Shown here in pieces: positions 1-5,152 of a stretch of DNA of 6,506 bases. Both the position numbers and the translations under genes were made by a program. The first letter of the stretch is position 1. Each line of letters begins with the position of its first letter. Under the pieces are notes generated by a model. That model saw only the letters and a list, made by a program, of their open reading frames with translations. It was not told the DNA's origin and did not search any database. This DNA comes from Candidatus Bathyarchaeota archaeon B23 (GTDB lineage: Archaea > Thermoproteota > Bathyarchaeia > TCS64 > B23): the NCBI GenBank assembly GCA_001593875.1, contig LUCA01000042.1, positions 1-6,506 of the forward strand, read 5' to 3'.

Positions 1-823
1 TCGCCATCTTGGCACCGAAGTAGGAGACGTTGCCGATGATGATGAAGATGAGCACCATCGTCTGGGTGAAGCTGAGGATGTCGGAGCTCCTGATGGCGTC
101 GCCTGGGACGCCGACGAGATACTCCATGTCAGCTGCCCCCTTCAAGCCGTCGATGATGCCTAGTAGCTGCCCTGTGTCGTAGTAGGGCTTGAGGGAAGGG
201 GTCATCATGCTGAGGAAGCCGCCGAGCAGCGGCAGCCCATAGGCGCTGTAGGCCTGGTAGACCCATCCCTCGGCGGTCTCCCCCGCCGTGGTGAGGTAGG
301 CCACCAAGGCGATGTCCTCAGCCCCCCTAACCTCCCTCAGGAGCGGTATCTCAGCTATGGATGTCCCGAAGTAGTCGGTGGAGACGGCTGCGTGGAGGTC
401 TCCCAGCACCGCAGCCATAGCCGTCTGGACGCCGGCTATGTAGCCGAGGAGGACATAGTCCTCGCCGTAGACAGCCCCATAGCGTTCTTCGGGCTTCACC
501 TTCTCCATCACCAGCGAATACATCAGCGGCCCCTCGGCCGATGTCGCCATGATGACGACCTTCAGCCCCCTCTTGAAGAAGTGGTGGAAGACGGCGACGT
601 TGGCCGGCCCTAGGCTTGGATAGCCGCCTGAGCCGTAGCCGATGTCGAAGAGGACTACGGAGCCCTCGGGGAGCTCCTCGACGACCCTATACCAGTCCCT
701 GGCCATGTCTCCGACGAGGATGGGCAGCCCCAGAGGTCTTATGGCCGGTATAATCATCGCTATGAGGACTAGGCCCAACACCACCTCCCTGGGAAGCGCC
801 CCAAGTTTCTCTAACATCGACAT
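1..823 (-). CDS. Membrane-anchored alpha/beta-domain protein, third gene of DUF6754-like operon (partial, C-terminus off window)
   Basis: No stop codon is reached before the left edge; 274 residues are visible and the C-terminus is missing. The start ATG at 823 has AGGAGG (831-836) seven bases upstream and lies one base after the stop of the upstream gene, so translation is probably coupled. A hydrophobic segment at about residues 13-34 is followed by some 215 residues of alternating strands and helices (strands near VVLFDI 56-61, KVVIMA 88-93, DIALVAY 170-176, LPLLGGF 197-203), then a second membrane segment at about 253-272. The middle domain is probably outside the membrane. The stretch GQLLGIIDGLKGAADMEY (218-235) looks like a family signature; from memory, similar stretches occur in uncharacterised Chloroflexota membrane proteins, but I could not check. 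No catalytic motif is recognised. Function unknown; the gene order suggests a subunit of a membrane complex with the next two genes. Confidence 0.85.
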   Translation of the reverse strand, partial: MSMLEKLGALPREVVLGLVLIAMIIPAIRPLGLPILVGDMARDWYRVVEELPEGSVVLFDIGYGSGGYPSLGPANVAVFHHFFKRGLKVVIMATSAEGPLMYSLVMEKVKPEERYGAVYGEDYVLLGYIAGVQTAMAAVLGDLHAAVSTDYFGTSIAEIPLLREVRGAEDIALVAYLTTAGETAEGWVYQAYSAYGLPLLGGFLSMMTPSLKPYYDTGQLLGIIDGLKGAADMEYLVGVPGDAIRSSDILSFTQTMVLIFIIIGNVSYFGAKMA

Positions 824-836
824 CTCACTCCCTCCT
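824..836 (-). promoter_or_regulatory. Ribosome binding site for the third gene of the membrane operon
   Basis: AGGAGG (831-836 on the minus strand) lies seven bases before the ATG at 823 and inside the last codons of the upstream gene, whose TGA is at 825-827. This fixes the start and implies coupled translation. Confidence 0.7.
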
Positions 837-1463
837 ACCGAGGTAGCCGGTCTCCAACCCTATGAGGGTTCTGATGCCTAGGACGACGGCTCCGACGCCG
901 ACGCCGATCCTGATGCCCCTATAGGAGCCGCTGACGATGGTCTTGAAGATCCACTCCCTGGTGTAGAAGAGGCCCGGTAGATACGCCGGGAAGAGGGGTG
1001 TGTTGCCCAGCAGCACGAAGATGGCGGCTATGAAGAGGAGGAAGGAGTCGAGGTTCCTCACCCTCAGCACCTTATAGGCGCCGATGGCCATGTAGAAGCA
1101 GAGCGATGAATACATCGTCGCCCCCAGCGGCAGGTAGATGGCGTTGTAGAGGGCCTTGTATTGGGGGCTCTCGGTGAACTTCCCGGTGCTGAGGCCTACG
1201 ACAACGTAGACTATCAACATGAAGAGGAGCCAGATGCTGAAGAAGCGGTCTAGGCCCTTACGCTCAGCGATGCGCCTGGTGTGAACCCTGAAGAGGTTGA
1301 CGGCTCCCAGGCCCAGGGCGAAGGCTGCGACGACGATGTTCCAGTTCTTGATCACAGTGAAGGTCTGCTTCACCTCCGGGAAGACGAGGTAGTAGTCCAA
1401 GACGGCGATGACGCCCACGATGAAGGTGATGGCGAGGGGGATGTCACGCCTATAATCTACCAT
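825..1463 (-). CDS. Six-helix integral membrane protein of unknown function
   Basis: A 212-residue protein with about six predicted membrane helices (roughly 7-27, 41-60, 74-92, 106-132, 139-156, 183-203), joined by short basic loops such as HTRRIAERKG (61-70); there is no large soluble domain and no signal peptide. The frame is open back to a GTG at 1472, but the ATG at 1463 is preferred: it has GAGGTGGTC ending next to it, with core GAGGTG (1470-1475) six bases upstream, close to a full match to the archaeal anti-Shine-Dalgarno, whereas the GTG would sit inside that site. It begins ten bases after the stop of the DUF6754-like gene and its own last codons carry the ribosome binding site of the next gene. 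Probably the membrane core or assembly partner of a complex with its two neighbours. No known transporter family is recognised. Confidence 0.88.
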   Translation of the reverse strand: MVDYRRDIPLAITFIVGVIAVLDYYLVFPEVKQTFTVIKNWNIVVAAFALGLGAVNLFRVHTRRIAERKGLDRFFSIWLLFMLIVYVVVGLSTGKFTESPQYKALYNAIYLPLGATMYSSLCFYMAIGAYKVLRVRNLDSFLLFIAAIFVLLGNTPLFPAYLPGLFYTREWIFKTIVSGSYRGIRIGVGVGAVVLGIRTLIGLETGYLGRRE

Positions 1464-1475
1464 CTCGACCACCTC
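1464..1475 (-). promoter_or_regulatory. Ribosome binding site that decides the start of the six-helix protein
   Basis: GAGGTG (1470-1475 on the minus strand), within GAGGTGGTC, sits six bases before the ATG at 1463. It overlaps the TGA of the DUF6754-like gene (1474-1476) and contains the alternative GTG at 1472, which argues against that GTG as start. Confidence 0.7.
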
Positions 1476-2256
1476 AAAAAGTCAGGAACTTACTCACCAC
1501 CCCGACGCCGCCTGTTGCCAAGAGGGCGCCAATGACTCCGAGGATGAGGGCCACCAGCTTATACCAGTCCTGAGCCGCGATGGACCCAACCTGGAGGGGG
1601 TCCTTGGAGACGTAGGCTCCGGCGGCGAAGATCTCCTCGCCGATCAAGACGTAGTCGGCGACAGCTGCGAAGAAGGGTATCTGATACAGCCTGGCGGTCC
1701 CAGCGATCTGCATCGCCCCAACCCTGTGGAAGGTCTCGGCGAACATCATGGACTCAGCCCAGAAGGGGCCGATCATGATGTTGGCTGCAGGCCTGAGCCT
1801 AGCAGCCGTCCCGATGACGCCGCTGGCCCAGGCGAATTGAGAGCCGGAGAAGTAGGGGAGCTGCTCGTCGATGTCCAGCTCCTCCAGCTTCCCCTCAGCC
1901 CTGTAGGCATCTCTGACGATCTCTATGGCGACGGGCATCACCTGAACCGAGGCCTGGGGCGAGTAGAGCTTCGCCCCCAGCCTTGCGCAGAGGCGGGCGA
2001 CATAGCCGAGAATAGAAAGCCCAGCGACGGTCTGGGTGGCGTAGATGCTGGTGAAGTCCCCCATGCCGAAGATGTCGAAGACGGGCCTTCCCATCTCCAC
2101 AGCCCTCCCCACAGCCTCCTCTATGGCATCTAAGGCCGGAAGCCTTCGGATCCTCACCCTGCCGAGCTTCCCCAGCCTTATGCCGACGTAGGTGGCGACC
2201 CACGCCAGAATTAAGGCGATGAGGGGAACGACCCTGCCAGCTGTGATGACAGCCAT
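1474..2256 (-). CDS. DUF6754-like membrane protein, first gene of membrane operon
   Basis: A 260-residue protein with a membrane helix at about 5-27, a domain of about 200 residues and a second membrane helix at about 232-256, so both ends are anchored and the middle lies on one face of the membrane. Conserved-looking stretches are PALDAIEEAVGRAVEMGRPV (40-59), TVAGLSILGYVARL (76-89), AESMMFAE (167-174), GAMQIAGTARLYQIPFF (180-196) and DYVLIGEEIFAAGAYVS (201-217). I recognise this pattern as DUF6754-like, a family without assigned function; the match is from memory. The reading frame could extend upstream to an ATG at 2289, but the TATA box lies at 2289-2296, so the ATG at 2256 is chosen; AAAGGGAT just before it may serve as a weak binding site. 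The acidic pairs and the AGTARLYQ/IGEE stretches could form an active or ligand site, but that is speculation. Confidence 0.85.
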   Translation of the reverse strand: MAVITAGRVVPLIALILAWVATYVGIRLGKLGRVRIRRLPALDAIEEAVGRAVEMGRPVFDIFGMGDFTSIYATQTVAGLSILGYVARLCARLGAKLYSPQASVQVMPVAIEIVRDAYRAEGKLEELDIDEQLPYFSGSQFAWASGVIGTAARLRPAANIMIGPFWAESMMFAETFHRVGAMQIAGTARLYQIPFFAAVADYVLIGEEIFAAGAYVSKDPLQVGSIAAQDWYKLVALILGVIGALLATGGVGVVSKFLTF

Positions 2257-2285
2257 ATCCCTTTCCCAAATATAAATTATAAATA

Positions 2286-2298
2286 TCATATATAAAGG
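2286..2298 (-). promoter_or_regulatory. TATA-type promoter of the membrane operon
   Basis: On the minus strand the sequence reads CCTTTATATATGA, with TTTATATA at 2289-2296, a good archaeal TATA box. Transcription would start about 25 bases downstream, near 2265-2268, giving a leader of roughly ten bases before the ATG at 2256. A second AT-rich run (TTTATAATTTATA, about 2271-2284) lies closer and could be an alternative. Placement supports the ATG at 2256 rather than the ATG at 2289. Confidence 0.6.
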
Positions 2299-2327
2299 CT
2301 ATAAATCCCTTTGCAGGGAGGGTCTAC

Positions 2328-2336
2328 CTTTTAATC
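2328..2336 (+). promoter_or_regulatory. Probable promoter of the four-helix/helical gene pair
   Basis: CTTTTAATC resembles an archaeal TATA box; its centre is about 29 bases before the TTG at 2361, the spacing expected if the transcript has almost no leader. CTATAAATC at 2300-2308 is a better TATA match and would give a leader of about 30 bases, so either may be used. Confidence 0.4.
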
Positions 2337-2360
2337 CCTCGACACCCAATATGATTAGGG

Positions 2361-2771
2361 TTGGAGGATTCTCTGAGGAGGGTGAGGGAGTATCTCGCAG
2401 GCGCCTCCCTAGCCTTCGGCATCATCCTGCTGACCCTCCAGCTCCTTGGAGCCTACTATGAGTTTGTCGGCCTCGGGTGGGAGGAGATCGCAGCCTACAC
2501 GGCCCCCCTCTCAGCCCTCTTCATCATCATCCATATCGTCGGAGGCTCGGTGGGCGGTTACCTCGTCGCCCTGAGACGCGTCGGGGAGTCCTTCAGACCG
2601 GGGATGGTGACGGCCCTCATCGCCTATATCATCGAATACTTCTATCAACTCCTCTTCGAGGGCTCCTTCCCTGGAAGCCTATGGGCCCTCATCTGCCTTG
2701 TAGGCGGAGGGGTCTGCGGCTCCATGGTGGCAGAGGCTAGGAGGATGAAGGCCACGGTGGGGCAGGGTTGA
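2361..2771 (+). CDS. Small four-helix membrane protein, unknown function
   Basis: A 136-residue protein with four predicted membrane helices (about 11-33, 45-71, 80-99, 105-125), glycine-rich in the second and fourth (GGSVGGY at 61-67, GGGVCG at 115-120), with basic ends that suggest a cytoplasmic C-terminus. The TTG at 2361 is the first possible start after an in-frame stop at 2352-2354; a GTG at 2382 is the only near alternative and has its GGAGG directly abutting it, which is too close. There is no clear ribosome binding site before the TTG, which fits a leaderless transcript. The gene overlaps the next by the four bases TTGA, so the two are co-translated. I do not recognise a family; small four-helix proteins of this kind are often annotated only as membrane proteins. 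Confidence 0.8.
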   Translation: MEDSLRRVREYLAGASLAFGIILLTLQLLGAYYEFVGLGWEEIAAYTAPLSALFIIIHIVGGSVGGYLVALRRVGESFRPGMVTALIAYIIEYFYQLLFEGSFPGSLWALICLVGGGVCGSMVAEARRMKATVGQG

Positions 2772-3238
2772 GGAATATCGTCGAGGCCCTGGAGCTGGTT
2801 ATCCCCCTTCTGGAGGAGATGGTCTATGACCCCATAGCCGTGAATCCCCGGGAGTTCCTGGAGTATCTCCTGGGCCCCACCACCACGGGAGACAGGACCA
2901 CCCTGAGGGAGATCCTCGAGAGTCGATATCTGCTGATCCACGAGTTGGTTGAGATCGACGAGTTGAAGAGGAGGGGGATAGCCATAGGGCGGGAGACCGT
3001 CGTCAGCCATCCAGCGGAGGTCTATGAGGCCCACCTCAGGGCGGCCGAGGTGGAGTTCTCCCTCGCTGAGATGGAGGGGGATCGAGGATGGCTGGGGAGG
3101 AGGCTGAGGGATGCGGAGAGCTGGCTCCAGGACCCCTCGCTGCCTCCGAGGCTTAGGCCCCGGGTGAGAGATCTCATCGAGAGGTTTAGGCAGAAAAAGG
3201 TGGGGGCTCACAGCGATAGGCCGGCGGCAGCGGAATAG
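2768..3238 (+). CDS. Soluble helical protein coupled to the four-helix membrane protein, unknown function
   Basis: A 156-residue, charged, mostly helical protein without membrane segments, cysteines or a signal peptide. It starts with TTG inside the stop of the previous gene (TTGA, 2768-2771), with GGTGG at 2756-2760 seven bases upstream. The most conserved-looking parts are ESRYLLIHELVEIDELKRRG (51-70) and VYEAHLRAAEVEFSLAEMEG (84-103); I have a vague memory of similar uncharacterised archaeal proteins but no name. The last 15 residues, rich in A, P and R, are encoded in the region that overlaps the creatininase gene on the opposite strand and look like a tail rather than part of the fold. 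Stop/start overlap suggests that it works together with the membrane protein, perhaps on its cytoplasmic face. Confidence 0.8.
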   Translation: MRNIVEALELVIPLLEEMVYDPIAVNPREFLEYLLGPTTTGDRTTLREILESRYLLIHELVEIDELKRRGIAIGRETVVSHPAEVYEAHLRAAEVEFSLAEMEGDRGWLGRRLRDAESWLQDPSLPPRLRPRVRDLIERFRQKKVGAHSDRPAAAE

Positions 3239-4058
3239 TCTTCCAGAGGTTGATGAAGTCGACGAGGAACTGGATTCGCTCCTCGACGTATCTCGCCGCC
3301 TCCTCCGGGTCTGCCTTCCTCGGATCCGAGGTGGCGTATTGGCCGCTGGAGGTGAAGTCGTCGGTGTCGGGCTCAAGGCAGGCCATGAAGACCTGGCTGA
3401 CGAGCTCATAGTCCTCCCTCTCGGGGTCCATGAACTCCATCAGCTGTGGGTGAACCCTGAAGGTGTTCCTCCAACCCTCCAGCCTCCACATCTCCACCAG
3501 CTCCGGGAAGTAGTGGAGGGCGAAGGCCGTCTCCCTCGGCCCCGAGTGGACCTCGAAGTACCGCTGCATCCGGTATCGGATCTTCTTCGCCAGCTCCGTC
3601 TGGGTGGGCCCCCTCGGGGTGGCGACCATCACCTTGAATCTCCTCCTGGCGAGCTGGGCGGCGAGGTTGACGATGTTGGTGTTGCCGCCGTGGAAGTTGA
3701 TGAGGAGGAAGCGCTTTACACCGTGGGCCGCCAGGCTGCCGATGGTGTCTAGGATGACCTTCAGCAGGGTCTCCGCCCTGAAGGTGATGGTCCCCTTGAA
3801 GCCCATGTGATGCGGCGAATACCCCGGCCAGCAGGGGTGTACGCAGACGCTGTTGGTTCGCCTTGCCACCTCCTCTATGAAGCGGCGGACCCCCAACGAA
3901 TCGGTTCCCAGCGGCAGATGGAGGCCGTGCTGCTCTATGGACCCCAAGCCGATGACGACGACGGGGGCCGGCTCCCTCTCCAGCCACTCCTCGAAGGCGG
4001 GCCTGCTCAGCTCCTGAATCCAAACCCGTTCCAGCTTACCCTCCGCCATAGGCCTCAT
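3186..4058 (-). CDS. Creatininase-family metal-dependent amidohydrolase
   Basis: The 290-residue protein has the hallmarks of the creatininase family: LGSIEQHGLHLPLGTDSLG (38-56), GYSPHHMGFKGTITF (79-93), LINFHGGNTN (119-128) and EVHSGPRETA (169-178). By analogy with the family, E42, H44, D53, H123 and E176 should bind the two catalytic metal ions. The family opens cyclic or linear amide bonds: creatininase itself, the archaeal formamide hydrolase ArfB of riboflavin/F420 synthesis, and MftE-type peptidases. Nothing here selects among these, so no substrate is given. The frame is open to 4190, but that would run into the divergent DUF72 gene; ATG at 4058, or at 4049, gives the usual family N-terminus. 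AAGGAGGG (4075-4082) is upstream but 17 bases from 4058, longer than normal, so the exact start is unsure. Its 3' end overlaps the convergent neighbour by 53 bases. Confidence 0.93.
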   Translation of the reverse strand: MRPMAEGKLERVWIQELSRPAFEEWLEREPAPVVVIGLGSIEQHGLHLPLGTDSLGVRRFIEEVARRTNSVCVHPCWPGYSPHHMGFKGTITFRAETLLKVILDTIGSLAAHGVKRFLLINFHGGNTNIVNLAAQLARRRFKVMVATPRGPTQTELAKKIRYRMQRYFEVHSGPRETAFALHYFPELVEMWRLEGWRNTFRVHPQLMEFMDPEREDYELVSQVFMACLEPDTDDFTSSGQYATSDPRKADPEEAARYVEERIQFLVDFINLWKTIPLPPAYRCEPPPFSA

Positions 4059-4103
4059 GGAGAGGGATACGCATCCCTCCTTAACACTTCCGCCGAGGGA
4101 GAA

Positions 4104-4112
4104 CCTTATAGG
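4104..4112. promoter_or_regulatory. Possible shared TATA element of the creatininase/DUF72 divergent pair
   Basis: CCTTATAGG on the plus strand reads CCTATAAGG on the minus strand. Its centre lies 28 bases before the DUF72 ATG at 4136, the distance for a leaderless transcript, and 50 bases before the creatininase ATG at 4058, which would leave a 25-base leader containing AAGGAGGG. Only 77 bases separate the two start codons. The box is weak as a TATA element in both directions. Confidence 0.4.
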
Positions 4113-4135
4113 AACCTCCCCAAACTCGTTGTTGG

Positions 4136-5128
4136 ATGATCCTCGTCGGAACCTGCGGCTGGTCCAGGCTCTACGAGTTCCTCTCTCCAAAGGAGCGGGA
4201 GGGGCGGCCCCTCCTGGAGGCCTACGCCAAGCTGTTCCCCGTCGCCGAGGTGAACAGCAGCTTCTACAGGTTCCACAGGCCCTCCACCTACAGAGGCTGG
4301 AGGCATTGCGTCCCGGAGAAGTTTGAGTTCACCATCAAGTGTCATCGGAGCATCACCCACGAGGAGCTGCTCAAGCCGACGGAGAGAGCCCTGGAGGCCA
4401 TGGAACGTATGTACGAGGCTGCGGAGGCCTGCAACGCCTGGCTTCTGCTACTCCAGACCCCCACCAGCCTCAGGCCGTCGGAGGAGGCCTTCAGGGGGGC
4501 GGAGGCCTTCTTTGAGGAGGTCTCCAGGGAGGCCTTCCAGCTGGCCTGGGAGACCCGTGGATCGGCCTGGGAGGAGGCCGGGGCCAGGAGGCGCCTCAGT
4601 TCCCTGCTCGAGAGGTTTGACCTGATCCATGTGACCGACCCCCTGAAGCTGATGTCCGCCTCCCTCGGCGAGACGGCCTACTTCAGGCTCCACGGCCTGA
4701 CGGTGTATAACCTGAGATATAGCTACACCAACGCCCAGCTCCTGGAGCTCCGTAGACGCCTGGAGGCCCTGGAGGCCAAGCGGATATACGTCTTCTTCAA
4801 CAACTACGCCATGTATAGGGACGCCTATAGGTTCCTGAAGCTGCTGAGGGAGGGCGAGCCTCCCCCCTCACCCTTCGGCCCAGCCTCCCTATACTGGGCC
4901 CTGAGGGGCTTCGACGACTGGCCCGCCTCCAGGGAGACCCTCCTCGAACGCTGTGGGCGTTGGAGATGCTGGGTTAAACCCTCGAAGGCTGTGCCTCTGG
5001 AGCGTATTTTAAGGCATCTCAGCGAGGGAACCTATGGAGGTGTAGAGGAACTGGTGGAGGAAGCTGTCCGGCTTTGGGGTAAGTTGGGATATCCCTCCGC
5101 TGATGAGGTTGAGGCTGAAGCCTTTTAA
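4136..5128 (+). CDS. DUF72 (YecE-like) TIM-barrel protein with C-terminal extension
   Basis: The 330-residue protein matches the DUF72/YecE family over residues 1 to about 240: GTCGW at the N-terminus (5-9), EVNSSFYR (38-45), FTIKCHRSITHEE (65-77), LLLLQTPTSLRPSE (103-116), AWETRGSAW (137-145), YFRLHG (182-187) and IYVFFNNYAMYRDA (217-230). Family members are predicted TIM barrels related to sugar-isomerase-type folds; their reaction is unsettled. Usual length is about 240-270 residues, so the last 80-90 residues are extra: FDDWPASRETLLERCGRWR (255-273), then a mostly helical tail ending in GYPSADEVEAEAF. The start ATG at 4136 has no ribosome binding site and sits 28 bases after a TATA-like box, so the message is probably leaderless. 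It is divergent from the creatininase gene and 24 bases before PEP carboxykinase; neither neighbour points to a clear role. Confidence 0.93.
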   Translation: MILVGTCGWSRLYEFLSPKEREGRPLLEAYAKLFPVAEVNSSFYRFHRPSTYRGWRHCVPEKFEFTIKCHRSITHEELLKPTERALEAMERMYEAAEACNAWLLLLQTPTSLRPSEEAFRGAEAFFEEVSREAFQLAWETRGSAWEEAGARRRLSSLLERFDLIHVTDPLKLMSASLGETAYFRLHGLTVYNLRYSYTNAQLLELRRRLEALEAKRIYVFFNNYAMYRDAYRFLKLLREGEPPPSPFGPASLYWALRGFDDWPASRETLLERCGRWRCWVKPSKAVPLERILRHLSEGTYGGVEELVEEAVRLWGKLGYPSADEVEAEAF

Positions 5129-5130
5129 AT
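5123..5130 (+). promoter_or_regulatory. TATA-type promoter of PEP carboxykinase
   Basis: TTTTAAAT is a good archaeal TATA box and overlaps the TAA stop of the DUF72 gene (5126-5128). Its centre is about 27 bases before the ATG at 5153. No ribosome binding site is present in the 24-base gap, so PEP carboxykinase is probably made from its own leaderless message even though it is close behind DUF72 on the same strand. Confidence 0.55.
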
Positions 5131-5152
5131 CTCGGCCAGCCTTTTTCATAGA

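Larger units (their letters stand above)
2257..2360. other. Divergent intergenic region between two operons
   Basis: This 104-base region holds the control signals of both the membrane operon (leftward) and the four-helix/helical pair (rightward). Its left half is very AT-rich with several TATAAA-like words (about 2271, 2279, 2291, 2301). ATCCCT occurs three times (2257-2262, 2305-2310, 2334-2339), and TCCCT-TTGC-AGGGA (2306-2319) is a small inverted repeat. No open reading frame or RNA gene is seen in it. Confidence 0.6.

Noticed and set aside
2257..2289. Extended start (ATG at 2289) of the DUF6754-like gene, adding MIFIIYIWERD
   Set aside because: The extra codons lie in the AT-rich promoter and the best TATA box covers the ATG itself; the start at 2256 has correct promoter distance and begins the expected N-terminal membrane helix.
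2306..2319. Inverted repeat TCCCT-TTGC-AGGGA as a transcription terminator
   Set aside because: The stem is only five base pairs and lies between two divergent starts, where no transcript is expected to end.
2645..3409. Long minus-strand open frame of 254 codons opposite the four-helix/helical pair
   Set aside because: Its translation is proline-, serine- and arginine-rich low-complexity sequence, it lies antisense to two genes with sensible membrane and helical composition, and it also overlaps the creatininase gene; it is a by-product of GC-rich codon use.
3406..4023. Minus-strand open frame of 205 codons within the creatininase gene
   Set aside because: It is the same-strand shifted frame of a gene with clear family motifs, and its translation is low-complexity and histidine/glycine-rich.
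4059..4190. Extended N-terminus of the creatininase gene to 4190
   Set aside because: It would overlap the DUF72 start on the opposite strand, and the added residues (arginine- and serine-rich) do not resemble the family.
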